From Methylophaga sp. (lineage in GTDB: Bacteria > Pseudomonadota > Gammaproteobacteria > Nitrosococcales > Methylophagaceae): a stretch of 14,927 nucleotides of DNA. Below are positions 1-7,262 of this stretch, one piece after another. A program made the translations under genes and the position numbers. Each line of letters opens with the position of its first letter. Position 1 is the first letter of the stretch. The notes below the pieces were generated by a model. That model saw only the letters and a program-made list of their open reading frames with translations, was not told where the DNA came from and ran no database searches. The DNA is taken from contig JABURN010000124.1 in assembly GCA_014762585.1 (NCBI GenBank), forward strand, positions 1-14,927, given 5' to 3'.

Positions 1-713
1 ATGAGGCCGCGGCCATAGCCGTATTGCTCCAGATAAATGGTATAGAACGTGTAGTAGGGACCATGGCTGGCCTGTGCCAGAAAACACATTGCCAGAAAGG
101 CAATCACCGCTGGTCTTTTTAGCAGTTGGCCCAGCGAGACATGCTCCAGGCTCATATGTCTGGAAGCAGACTCCGGTACGCTCAAGCTGACCAGCCAGAT
201 CCCGGCCGTGCTCAACAGCAGTGCAATCGGCACAATGCTCGGATCAAAGATTTCCAGCAGCCAGCCGAGGCTCATCACAATGACGATAAATCCGACCGAA
301 CCCCACACCCGCACTTTGCTGTAGTGGTGGCTGTGTTCTCCCAGATGCTGCAGCGTGGTCACCTCAAACTGAGGCAGTGAGGCGTTCCAGAAAAAGCTGA
401 ACAGCAGCAGGGTGCCGGCTACCCAGAGATAGGACTGGTCGATAAAAATGCCGGCAAAGACCAGAGTGGCGGCAAAACTGGCCGACCGCACAATACGCAT
501 GCGGTGGCCCTTGTGATCGGCTATCCAGCCCCAGACATTGGGCGCGACGATCCGTGATGCCAGCAAAATCGCAGTCAGTTCACCAATCTGGCTGGCAGAA
601 AAGCCTTCCCATTGCAGATAGAGGCTCCAGTACGGAACCAAAACGCCGAGGCAGGCAAAATAAAAGAAATAGAATCCCGACAGGCGCCAGTATGGAACTT
701 GGGATAAAGGCAC
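1..713 (-). CDS. MFS permease, HcaT/PPP-like family (partial, N-terminal part)
   Basis: This is an inner-membrane transporter of the major facilitator superfamily, most like the 3-phenylpropionate (HcaT/MFS_1-like) group; the true substrate is unknown. Seen: an open frame of 237 codons from 713 down to the window edge, with the opening PLSQVPYWRLSGFYFFYFA typical of that group and about six to seven hydrophobic segments. The loop after the second segment reads WGWIADHKGHRMR, the MFS signature-loop position. The only reasonable start is GTG at 713-711, because the codon before it in the same frame is the TAA stop of aroC and the first in-frame ATG lies inside that conserved loop. No clear Shine-Dalgarno site precedes it, so translation probably depends on coupling to aroC. 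The C-terminal part lies outside the window. Family assignment is fairly sure; substrate is not. Confidence 0.8.
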   Translation of the reverse strand, partial: MPLSQVPYWRLSGFYFFYFACLGVLVPYWSLYLQWEGFSASQIGELTAILLASRIVAPNVWGWIADHKGHRMRIVRSASFAATLVFAGIFIDQSYLWVAGTLLLFSFFWNASLPQFEVTTLQHLGEHSHHYSKVRVWGSVGFIVIVMSLGWLLEIFDPSIVPIALLLSTAGIWLVSLSVPESASRHMSLEHVSLGQLLKRPAVIAFLAMCFLAQASHGPYYTFYTIYLEQYGYGRGL

Positions 714-1808
714 TTAGGGTTTTTGAGCCGGGATGATGGGCGTATCCGTCGTTACATCCATGTTCTGAGCGCGATGACGCAAAACATGATCCATCAATAC
801 CAGCGCCAGCATGGCTTCGGCAATGGGGGTTGCGCGGATACCGACACAAGGGTCATGACGGCCTTTGGTCACCACCTCAATCGGATTACCTGCCTTGTCG
901 ATACTGCGACCCGGAATGCTGAGGCTGGATGTGGCTTTAAGAGCCATAGACACCAGAATATCCTGACCACTGGTGATGCCACCCAGTGTACCGCCGGCAT
1001 TATTCGACAGAAAACCTTCCGGGGTGATTTCATCACGGTGCTCGCTGCCTTTCTGGGTCACGGCGTCAAAGCCGGCACCGATTTCAGCCCCTTGAACCGC
1101 ATTGATACTCATCATCGCATGAGCGATATCGGCATCAATCCGATCGAAAATCGGCTCGCCCAGACCCGGCGGCACATGGCGGGCAACCACATTGATGCGG
1201 GCACCAATCGAGTCGCCTTTGAGGGACTTCATATAGTCTTCCAGAGCCTGTTCCTTATCCGGATCCGGGCAGAAGAAGGCGCTATTGTCGATGTGGCCCC
1301 AGTCGATTTTTTCAATTTTGACCGGCCCCAGCTGGGCCAGATAACCCTGAATTTCTATGCCATAACGTTCGCGCAGGTACTTTTTGGCAATACCACCGGC
1401 AGCCACACGCATAGCCGTTTCACGGGCAGAAGAGCGGCCACCGCCACGGTAGTCGCGAACCCCGTATTTCTGGTGGTAGGTGTAGTCCGCATGGGCCGGG
1501 CGGAACTGATTCATGATGTTGCCGTAATCCTTGGAGCGCTGATCGACGTTTTCGATCAACATGCCAATCGGCGTGCCGGTGGTTTTGCCTTCGAAAACCC
1601 CGGATAGAATTTTGACCTCGTCTGCTTCCTTACGCTGGGTGACAAAACGGGTCTTACCCGGCTTGCGACGGTCCAGATCGTTTTGCAGATCGGCTTCGCT
1701 CAGCTCCAGTCCCGGCGGGCAGCCGTCGACGATACAACCGATTGCCGGCCCGTGGCTTTCACCGAAAGTGGTGACAGTGAACAGTTTTCCAAAGGTGTTA
1801 CCAGACAT
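714..1808 (-). CDS. aroC: Chorismate synthase
   Basis: AroC converts 5-enolpyruvylshikimate-3-phosphate to chorismate in the cytoplasm, the last shared step towards aromatic amino acids, folate and quinones; it needs reduced FMN. Seen: a 364-residue protein, the usual length, starting [20 protein letters not shown], with the family blocks [30 protein letters not shown] and [12 protein letters not shown]. The frame is open upstream to 1844, but the start at 1808 matches the family N-terminus, leaves 13 bases after the mgtE stop, and has a modest GGAA ribosome-binding site; the longer start would overlap mgtE. It is probably cotranscribed with mgtE upstream and the MFS permease downstream. The C-terminus carries a short tail after DHVLRHRAQ, which is common in the family. 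Confidence 0.97.
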   Translation of the reverse strand: MSGNTFGKLFTVTTFGESHGPAIGCIVDGCPPGLELSEADLQNDLDRRKPGKTRFVTQRKEADEVKILSGVFEGKTTGTPIGMLIENVDQRSKDYGNIMNQFRPAHADYTYHQKYGVRDYRGGGRSSARETAMRVAAGGIAKKYLRERYGIEIQGYLAQLGPVKIEKIDWGHIDNSAFFCPDPDKEQALEDYMKSLKGDSIGARINVVARHVPPGLGEPIFDRIDADIAHAMMSINAVQGAEIGAGFDAVTQKGSEHRDEITPEGFLSNNAGGTLGGITSGQDILVSMALKATSSLSIPGRSIDKAGNPIEVVTKGRHDPCVGIRATPIAEAMLALVLMDHVLRHRAQNMDVTTDTPIIPAQKP

Positions 1809-1821
1809 AGCAGTTCCGAAT

Positions 1822-3180
1822 CTAGACAATAAACAGTGTGGCAAAGCCTAAAAAGGCCATAAAACCGACCACGTCGGTCACTGTGGTCAGCAGCACACTC
1901 CCTGACAGCGCCGGGTCGATACCCAGCTTTTTGAGGCCCAGCGGAATGGTGACGCCGGCCAAAGCAGCAGCTATCAGGTTGATAATAATGGCGGTGCCTA
2001 TCAGCACCCCGAGCGAGACGTTATTAAACCAGATCACGGTCACAATCGCGATAGTGACTGCCCAGATCAGGCCATTGACGGCGCCGACCAGCATTTCCTT
2101 GCGCAGCAGCCAGCGCTGGTTTTTTTCATTGAGTTGCCCCAGTGCCATCGAGCGGATCACCAGAGTCAGTGTCTGGCTGCCGGCAATGCCGCCCATGCTG
2201 GCGACGATGGGCATCAGGATGGCCAGCGCAACCTGTTTCTCGATAGTGGTATCAAATAAGCCAATCACCCAGGCAGCGAGAAACGCGGTCAGCAGGTTGA
2301 CGCCGAGCCAGACCGAACGGCGATGCACACTGCGTTTCACCGGCGCGAACGTATCTTCATCTTCGCCCAGACCGGCCATGCTCAACAAAGAATGCTCAGC
2401 ATCATCCCGGATAACATCGACCACGTCATCGATGGTGATACGACCCAGCAGATGATGATCCTTGTCGACCACCGGCGCCGAAATCAAATCGTGTTTTTCA
2501 AAGCGGCGCGCCACATCACGGTCCGACATATTGGCCGGTATCGGATCCACCTGGTGCGACATCACTTCGCTCACCAGTAGCGAACGGCTACGGCTAACCA
2601 CCTGCGACAGGCGGAGGGTGCCGAGATAATGATCATTGTGATCGACGACGTACAAGCTGTCCGTGTTTTCCGGCAGTTCACCCAGCATGCGCAGGTAACG
2701 CAATACCACTTCCAGCGTGATATCGGTACGCACGGTGATGACGTCGGTGTTCATCAGACCACCGGCGGTGTCCTCTTCATAGCCGAGCACGGCTTCAACC
2801 CGACGGCGGTGCTGGATATCCATCGCCCGCAGTACTTCGTGCACGATGTGATCCGGCAGATCCTGCAGAATATCGGCCACGTCATCCGTGTCGAGGTCTT
2901 CGGTGGCGTTGATGAGGTCGGCGGTGTCCATTTCCGTCATCAGATCGGTACGGACTTCCTCACCCATGTAGGACAGTACATCCCCGCGCAGATCGGGGTT
3001 AATCAGCGGCCAGCAGATTTTACGTTCGTTGGGTGGCAGGGATTCCAGCAGATGAGCCGTTTCCGCCGGGTGCAGACTGGCCAGTAATCGCCGCATACGT
3101 ACGAAGCGCCCGCTTTGCAGGGCGTCGGCTAGGGTATCGATGCTTTGATTCAGGGTGTGATGATGGTCCAGCTCTGACAT
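1822..3180 (-). CDS. mgtE: MgtE-type magnesium channel/transporter
   Basis: MgtE is a dimeric inner-membrane Mg2+ channel gated by its cytoplasmic domains. Seen in the 452-residue protein: an N-terminal helical MgtE domain (about residues 15-140, with the EEDTAGGLM junction near 135), two CBS domains (about 140-265), a connecting helix, and a C-terminal membrane part of about five helices (285-452). Conserved membrane motifs are [14 protein letters not shown] and [19 protein letters not shown]; Asp436 in the latter matches the pore aspartate of the family. Length is normal. The start at 3180 follows a 161-base leader after the EI gene. The ribosome-binding site is weak (GAGA), and the leader holds three hairpins described separately. 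mgtE after the PTS genes is, from memory, a recurring arrangement in non-enteric gammaproteobacteria, which may reflect nothing more than shared transcription. Confidence 0.96.
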   Translation of the reverse strand: MSELDHHHTLNQSIDTLADALQSGRFVRMRRLLASLHPAETAHLLESLPPNERKICWPLINPDLRGDVLSYMGEEVRTDLMTEMDTADLINATEDLDTDDVADILQDLPDHIVHEVLRAMDIQHRRRVEAVLGYEEDTAGGLMNTDVITVRTDITLEVVLRYLRMLGELPENTDSLYVVDHNDHYLGTLRLSQVVSRSRSLLVSEVMSHQVDPIPANMSDRDVARRFEKHDLISAPVVDKDHHLLGRITIDDVVDVIRDDAEHSLLSMAGLGEDEDTFAPVKRSVHRRSVWLGVNLLTAFLAAWVIGLFDTTIEKQVALAILMPIVASMGGIAGSQTLTLVIRSMALGQLNEKNQRWLLRKEMLVGAVNGLIWAVTIAIVTVIWFNNVSLGVLIGTAIIINLIAAALAGVTIPLGLKKLGIDPALSGSVLLTTVTDVVGFMAFLGFATLFIV

Positions 3181-3250
3181 ATCCAGGTCTCAACGGCGGC
3201 GGTGATTCGGATCCGTGCTACGGCCGCTATTTTAGCCTGCTTGCCGGCGG

Positions 3251-3276
3251 CTGAATAGCGCCGGTCACCGATTCAG
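3251..3276 (-). other. Hairpin in the mgtE leader
   Basis: On the minus strand CTGAAT (3276-3271) can pair with ATTCAG (3256-3251), with an inner CGGT/ACCG pairing available. No T-run follows, so it is not a standard terminator. Function unknown. Confidence 0.4.
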
Positions 3277-3297
3277 TGGCTAGGGAAAGCGGGTGAA

Positions 3298-3313
3298 ACC
3301 GGCTTTAGCCGGT
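3298..3313 (-). other. Perfect hairpin between the EI gene and mgtE
   Basis: ACCGGC-TAAA-GCCGGT forms a perfect 6-bp GC-rich stem with a four-base loop, followed only by TTTC. It may be a weak terminator or an RNA-processing or stabilising element, but the T-run is too short to call it an intrinsic terminator with confidence. Confidence 0.4.
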
Positions 3314-3324
3314 CAGTGACAGTC

Positions 3325-3356
3325 GGCCCCGAAGACTGTTATCAGTGGTCGGGGCC
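3325..3356 (-). other. Long hairpin spanning the EI stop codon
   Basis: On the minus strand GGCCCCGA (3356-3349) pairs perfectly with TCGGGGCC (3332-3325). Inside it ACTG pairs with CAGT, leaving the ATAA loop. The EI stop codon TGA (3344-3342) sits in the apex. There is no T-run after the stem. It could protect the 3' end of the PTS mRNA or mark a processing site before mgtE. Confidence 0.5.
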
Positions 3357-5090
3357 GTTGATTTGTTCCAGCAGCATATCGACTTCCAGCGGGTCAGTCG
3401 CATTCATGATTTCCAGCGTGTTGGTCGGCAACTGGCTGAGGTCGGTTTCGTTAATCACCTGTTTGACTTCCAGCAGGGCATTGGGGTGCATACTGAAGCT
3501 CTCCAGACCCATCGCCAGCAGCAGACGGGTATAACGCGGATCACCGGCCATCTCACCACACATCGACACCTCGACATTGTGTTTCTTGCCGGCACGCAGC
3601 GTCATGTGAACCAAACGCAGTACGGCAGGATGCAGCGGGTCGTAGAGGTAGTTGACGTGATCATCGATACGGTCAATCGCCAGCGTGTACTGAATCAGGT
3701 CATTGGTACCGATCGACAGAAAGTCGACATGGCGCGCGAACATTTCGGCACAGACGGCGCTGGCCGGAATTTCGATCATCGCACCAATCTTGATGTGATG
3801 GTCGTACTCGATATGCTCCATGTCGAGTTCATGTTTGCACTGTTCCAGAATATGCCGTGCCTGTAGCAGTTCGTGCATGGTCGAAATCATCGGGAACATG
3901 ACTTTGATCTTGCCGTAGGCCGAGGCGCGCAGTATGGCCCGTAATTGGGTACGGAACATAGTGGGCTGACTTAGACACAAGCGGATGGCACGCAGGCCCA
4001 GCGCCGGGTTGGTGACCACAGTCTGGTTGAGGTGGCGGCCGCCATCGACGGTTTTATCTGCGCCCAGGTCAAAAGTCCTGATAGTCACCGGCTGCCCGTT
4101 CATGCCTTCAACCACATCGCGGTAAGCAGCAAGCTGTTCTTCCTCTTCCGGCGGCGCCAGTCGGTTCATATACAGAAATTCGGTCCGGTACAGACCAATA
4201 CCCTGGGCACCTGCAGCACTAATCGTGGTGATATCTTCCGGCAACTCGGCATTCGCCAGCAGGGTGATGGATTTGCCGTCTCGGGTTTTGGTGGGCTGTG
4301 ATTTATAGCGGCTCAGTGAGGAGATATGCTCACGGAAAGCGACCAGTCGGCGTTCGTATTCTTCCTGGGTGGTTTCATCGGCCCCCAGCAGCATAATCCC
4401 GGTTTCGCCGTCGACAATAAGGGGTTCATTATCCTGCACATAACGCCGTACTGACTCGACACCGACAATCGCCGGAATACCCAGGCTGCGGGCCAGAATC
4501 GTGGTATGTGAAGTGGCACCACCGTGTTCCGTAACAAAAGCGACAATACCCTGATGCTGCATCAAAACGGTATCGGCCGGGGTTAAGTCCTCGGCGATGA
4601 TGATGTGGCCCTTGAGCCGACCATCGGGGATTTCATGATCAGCGACTTCCTGATCGGTCAGAATGCGATGAATACGATTGACCACATGATCGACATCGTC
4701 ACGACGGGTACGCAGATAAGGATCATCCATCTCGTTAAAGACATTGATCAGCGCATCCCGCTGCAGTTGCAGGGCCCACTCGGCATTACAGCGGCGCTGG
4801 CGAATCATGTCTACCGGCACTTTGTTCAGCGAGGAATCTCCCAGCATCAATAAGTGGGTGTCGATAAACGAGGTGACGTCGGCCGGAGCATTGGCCGGAA
4901 TATGATTACGGATCGATTTGAGCTGCTGTTTAGCCTGTTCGATAGCATCCAGAAAACGATCGACTTCCTGCTCGATGGCAAATGCCGGAATCAGGTATTC
5001 ACGAACATCGGGCTGGTTGTGAAAAAGAATATGGGCGCGGCCCATCGCAACGCCACGTGAGACGCCGATACCCTGCAGCTCAAGTGTCAT
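3342..5090 (-). CDS. ptsI: PTS enzyme I (PEP:protein phosphotransferase), no GAF domain
   Basis: EI takes phosphate from PEP and passes it to HPr, starting the PTS phosphorelay in the cytoplasm. Seen in 582 residues: an N-terminal HPr-binding and phospho-histidine region with GGATSHTTILARSLGIPAIVG, where His195 is the phosphorylated residue; then the PEP-binding barrel with RTFDLGADK, ALGLRAIRL, SIGTNDLIQYTLAIDR and MCGEMAGDP (Cys511). All key residues are present and the length matches sugar-type EI. There is no N-terminal GAF domain as in enteric PtsP (EI-Ntr), so it may be annotated either as ptsI or as an EI-Ntr equivalent. Its ATG overlaps the HPr stop by four bases (ATGA), implying translational coupling. 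As no PTS permease is near, it most likely feeds the regulatory relay HPr to PtsN and EIIA. Confidence 0.95.
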   Translation of the reverse strand: MTLELQGIGVSRGVAMGRAHILFHNQPDVREYLIPAFAIEQEVDRFLDAIEQAKQQLKSIRNHIPANAPADVTSFIDTHLLMLGDSSLNKVPVDMIRQRRCNAEWALQLQRDALINVFNEMDDPYLRTRRDDVDHVVNRIHRILTDQEVADHEIPDGRLKGHIIIAEDLTPADTVLMQHQGIVAFVTEHGGATSHTTILARSLGIPAIVGVESVRRYVQDNEPLIVDGETGIMLLGADETTQEEYERRLVAFREHISSLSRYKSQPTKTRDGKSITLLANAELPEDITTISAAGAQGIGLYRTEFLYMNRLAPPEEEEQLAAYRDVVEGMNGQPVTIRTFDLGADKTVDGGRHLNQTVVTNPALGLRAIRLCLSQPTMFRTQLRAILRASAYGKIKVMFPMISTMHELLQARHILEQCKHELDMEHIEYDHHIKIGAMIEIPASAVCAEMFARHVDFLSIGTNDLIQYTLAIDRIDDHVNYLYDPLHPAVLRLVHMTLRAGKKHNVEVSMCGEMAGDPRYTRLLLAMGLESFSMHPNALLEVKQVINETDLSQLPTNTLEIMNATDPLEVDMLLEQINGPDH

Positions 5091-5356
5091 TCACCTTCTC
5101 CAAAATAATCATTGATCAGTGAGCCGATCGCATTCAAAGCGGCTTCAGCATCGTCACCGACTGCATGCACATGGATTTCCGTGCCTTTAGCGGCGGCCAG
5201 CATCATGACTCCCATAATGCTTTTACCATTCACACTGCGGCCATCACGGGATACGGTGATATCGGCCTGGTAGGCCGAGGCGGTGGTGACGAATTTGGCC
5301 GCGGCACGGGCGTGCAAACCGAGTTTATTTATTATTGTGTATGTCTGTTCCATCAT
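5087..5356 (-). CDS. ptsH: HPr phosphocarrier protein
   Basis: HPr is the small cytoplasmic carrier that accepts phosphate from EI and passes it to EIIA proteins. Seen in 89 residues: the active-site motif LGLHARAAAKF with His15, and the regulatory site VNGKSIMGVMML with Ser46, the residue phosphorylated by HPr kinase. Retention of GKSIMG fits the presence of hprK in the same cluster, since Ser46 phosphorylation lowers HPr's ability to take phosphate from EI. The start overlaps the EIIA stop by four bases (ATGA), and a second Met codon follows at once, so the exact first residue is uncertain by one. It could equally be named ptsO or npr (nitrogen-type HPr). Confidence 0.95.
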   Translation of the reverse strand: MMEQTYTIINKLGLHARAAAKFVTTASAYQADITVSRDGRSVNGKSIMGVMMLAAAKGTEIHVHAVGDDAEAALNAIGSLINDYFGEGE

Positions 5357-5760
5357 TTACTTGAGTATCCCGAGTGATGACAGCGGACCACACCTTCCTG
5401 GCCGCCACTCAGTGCTTTTACTTCCAATTCATCCAGGCTTAAGGCCGGGTAATTCAACACCCGTATCAGCATGGGCAGATTAAGCCCGGACACCACACGA
5501 ATATCATGGCGATCAGAAACCGCACAGGCGATATTACTGGGTGTCGAACCGAACATATCAGTGAGAATCAGAATGCCGTGCCCCTGATCCAGCCCTTTCA
5601 GATCTTCATCCAGTTCCAAGCGTATGGCTTCGGGCTGATCTCTGGACTCAATCGACAGCACCTTGGTGGGCAGGGGGCAACAGGACAGCATCTGGCGCGC
5701 CGTGTTAATTAACTCGGTGCCGATGTTGTTGTGTGATACGAGTAAAATGCCTACGGTCAT
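5353..5760 (-). CDS. PTS EIIA component, mannose (EIIA-Man) type, stand-alone
   Basis: This is a soluble phospho-acceptor of the EIIA-Man fold. Seen in 135 residues: MTVGILLVSHNNIG at the start, with His10 in the position phosphorylated in the family; then GILILTDMFGSTPSNIA and SGLNLPMLIRVL, both characteristic of the fold. No EIIB, EIIC or EIID domain is fused or encoded nearby, so it cannot itself drive sugar uptake here and is probably a regulatory output of the EI-HPr relay. The start has an acceptable GAGAGA ribosome-binding site. Its stop overlaps the HPr start. A 143-base gap with a possible promoter and attenuator separates it from hprK, so EIIA-HPr-EI may form its own transcription unit. 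The regulatory target is unknown. Confidence 0.9.
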   Translation of the reverse strand: MTVGILLVSHNNIGTELINTARQMLSCCPLPTKVLSIESRDQPEAIRLELDEDLKGLDQGHGILILTDMFGSTPSNIACAVSDRHDIRVVSGLNLPMLIRVLNYPALSLDELEVKALSGGQEGVVRCHHSGYSSK

Positions 5761-5771
5761 CTCATCTCTCT

Positions 5772-5810
5772 AAAAATTCGGCTGCTGCCTGACAGGGCAC
5801 AGCAACAGCC
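5772..5810 (-). terminator. Candidate terminator/attenuator in the EIIA leader
   Basis: On the minus strand GGCTGTTGCT (5810-5801) pairs with GGCAGCAGCC (5789-5780) over ten pairs including two G-U, followed by GAA and a run of five T (5776-5772). The T-run ends only 11 bases before the EIIA start codon. It may end hprK transcription, attenuate the PTS genes, or simply structure the leader. The short spacer before the T-run makes it weaker than a classic terminator. Confidence 0.45.
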
Positions 5811-5834
5811 TTATGACGGCTTTGAATGTAATGG

Positions 5835-5863
5835 ATATCCTCTGTTCAGGCAAATACTGAGGG
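5835..5863 (-). promoter_or_regulatory. Weak candidate sigma70 promoter for the EIIA-HPr-EI genes
   Basis: On the minus strand TTGCCT is followed after 17 bases by TACATT, each matching four of six consensus positions, in the 143-base gap before the EIIA gene. Predicted start of transcription would precede the leader hairpin. Such matches arise often by chance. Confidence 0.25.
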
Positions 5864-5903
5864 CCTGCAGAGTCGCTATACTCAGCCCATCCATGAGCGG
5901 GGA

Positions 5904-6416
5904 TCATGTTTGCATTTGTGCAGCCTGACGGCGACGGAGTTCCTGATTGGCATCGGCCTGATGCTGCATCTTGAGCCAGGTCAGCAGGCGCGACGCGACG
6001 CTGGCTGCGGAGTGCGGATTCAATCTGATGCTGGGGAGGGACTGATGCATCAGCGAGGTTGTTTGTTGCTGACCTTCCAACTTGCTGGGCAGCGGGGTCT
6101 CATTGAGTTCGACGATATACTGCAGCGGCGCTGATTCTACCGTAGCACTGACGCCAAACAGCTTTTCAACATCAATGGTGCCAAGTTCACGGCTGTTTAG
6201 CAGACCTTTGAGCATATTCGGGCAGTGGCCATAGAGCTGGTTGTCACTGCTGCTGACTTCAATGACATCATCCGCCACCAGCTGGTGCCCTTCAGCAATG
6301 AGTTCCAGCGCCAGGCTGCTTTTGCCAATCCCGGCATCGCCAGTAATCAGCACACCCTGACCGTGAATGCAGACCATGACACCATGGCAGGACTGTGTTT
6401 CTGGGTGAGGAATCAT
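5904..6416 (-). CDS. hprK: Short HPr kinase/phosphorylase, kinase domain only
   Basis: HprK phosphorylates HPr on Ser46 with ATP or pyrophosphate and can reverse this. Seen in 170 residues: His11 in SCHGVMV, the P-loop GDAGIGKS (26-33), LVADD with the catalytic Asp pair (49-50), and the family signature SRELGTIDV (75-83). The spacing His - P-loop - Asp pair (15 and 23 residues) equals that of full-length enzymes. The N-terminal domain of the usual ~310-residue protein is missing, and the C-terminal block reads LPSIRLNPHSAAS rather than the usual RPGRN-type motif, as in the short alphaproteobacterial form. It starts three bases after the ptsN stop, so it is translationally coupled and no lost N-terminal domain lies upstream. 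Kinase activity is likely; phosphorylase activity is uncertain. Confidence 0.88.
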   Translation of the reverse strand: MIPHPETQSCHGVMVCIHGQGVLITGDAGIGKSSLALELIAEGHQLVADDVIEVSSSDNQLYGHCPNMLKGLLNSRELGTIDVEKLFGVSATVESAPLQYIVELNETPLPSKLEGQQQTTSLMHQSLPSIRLNPHSAASVASRLLTWLKMQHQADANQELRRRQAAQMQT

Positions 6417-6419
6417 AAC

Positions 6420-6881
6420 TCAGTCATCATCAATCGAGAGCAGCAGTTCGAAGATGTCTTCGGCACTGTCGGCATGGCGGATTTTGTCGCAGATTTCCGG
6501 GTCGCGGAACAGGGCGACCAGGCGCGAAAGGTGTTGCAGATGGTGGTCGGTATCTTCTTCCGGCACCAGCAGACCAAAAGCAATATCGATGGGCTGATTG
6601 TCGGTAGATTCAAAAGCGACCGGGTTTTCCAGGGTCAGCATGGCAGCGATGGTGTGTGTCAGACCGGGCACCCGGGCGTGGGGAATCGCCACGCCCTTGC
6701 CCAGTCCGGTACTGCCGAGCCGTTCACGCTCGAGTAAGACCTGGAAGATTTTCTCTGCCGTTGTCGCGGTGGTATTGGCAGCCAGTTTCTGACTCAGGTT
6801 CTCCAGCACTTTTTTCTTGCTGGAGGCCGGATCGCGGTAACTGATGCTGTCGGCGTTAACCAATAAGGCGGCAATGAGCAT
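6420..6881 (-). CDS. ptsN: Nitrogen regulatory PTS protein EIIA-Ntr
   Basis: PtsN is the terminal regulatory acceptor of the nitrogen PTS; in other proteobacteria its phosphorylation state controls potassium transport, sensor kinases and sigma54-linked processes. Seen in 153 residues: an EIIA-fructose/mannitol fold with GLGKGVAIPHARVPG, where His68 is the phosphorylated residue, and the later block IDIAFGLLVPEED. Length is normal. It lies 20 bases after hpf and 3 bases before hprK in the classical rpoN-hpf-ptsN order. Phosphate would come from EI and HPr encoded downstream in this window. Confidence 0.95.
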   Translation of the reverse strand: MLIAALLVNADSISYRDPASSKKKVLENLSQKLAANTTATTAEKIFQVLLERERLGSTGLGKGVAIPHARVPGLTHTIAAMLTLENPVAFESTDNQPIDIAFGLLVPEEDTDHHLQHLSRLVALFRDPEICDKIRHADSAEDIFELLLSIDDD

Positions 6882-6901
6882 AGAAAGTCCTGTAAATAGC
6901 G

Positions 6902-7228
6902 TTAATTGCTTCTGTGCTTCATATCGGCACCGACCGCCTGATGGTGATCAGTGATTTTGTCTTTATGCTTGATGATTTGACGATCCAGCTTGGCGACCAG
7001 GTTTTCAATGGCGCTGTACATGTTTTCGTTTTCATCGGAGGCGAACAAATCTGCGCCGCTGACATGGACAGTCGCTTCCGCTTTCTGGCGCTGTTTTTCC
7101 ACAGAAAGAATGACGTGAACATTGGTCATGTTATCGAAATGACGAGTCAGTTTCTCGAATTTTTTATTGACATGATCACGCAGGCTGTCAGTGATGTCGA
7201 CGTGTTGTCCGCTTAAATTTAATTGCAT
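6902..7228 (-). CDS. hpf: Ribosome hibernation promoting factor, short form
   Basis: HPF binds the small ribosomal subunit near the decoding centre and promotes 70S dimers (100S) in starvation. Seen in 108 residues: MQLNLSGQHVDITDSLRDHV at the start, then KFEKLTRHFDN and the basic block VEKQRQKAEATVHVSGADLFA, all typical of the S30AE domain. There is no C-terminal dimerisation domain, so this is the short form. The frame is open to 7324, but the start at 7228 is chosen because it has a strong GAGGAG site nine bases upstream and matches the family N-terminus, while the longer form would overlap rpoN. It lies between rpoN and ptsN as in many proteobacteria. Confidence 0.95.
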   Translation of the reverse strand: MQLNLSGQHVDITDSLRDHVNKKFEKLTRHFDNMTNVHVILSVEKQRQKAEATVHVSGADLFASDENENMYSAIENLVAKLDRQIIKHKDKITDHHQAVGADMKHRSN

Positions 7229-7262
7229 AATTAAAGACTCCTCTAGAGTGGTGATGACTGGT

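Noticed and set aside
723..1607. Long plus-strand open frame of 294 codons
   Set aside because: It is the antisense shadow of aroC, whose protein matches its family along its full length; the plus-strand product has no recognisable features.
1809..1844. Longer aroC start at 1844
   Set aside because: It overlaps the mgtE stop and adds residues absent from chorismate synthases; MSGNTFGK at 1808 is the family start.
1838..2455. Plus-strand open frame of 205 codons
   Set aside because: Antisense to mgtE, low-complexity Ser/Thr-rich product, no start signal.
5761..5903. Degraded rapZ pseudogene between hprK and the EIIA gene
   Set aside because: Only 143 bases remain, with no P-loop or other RapZ motif in any frame that I could see.
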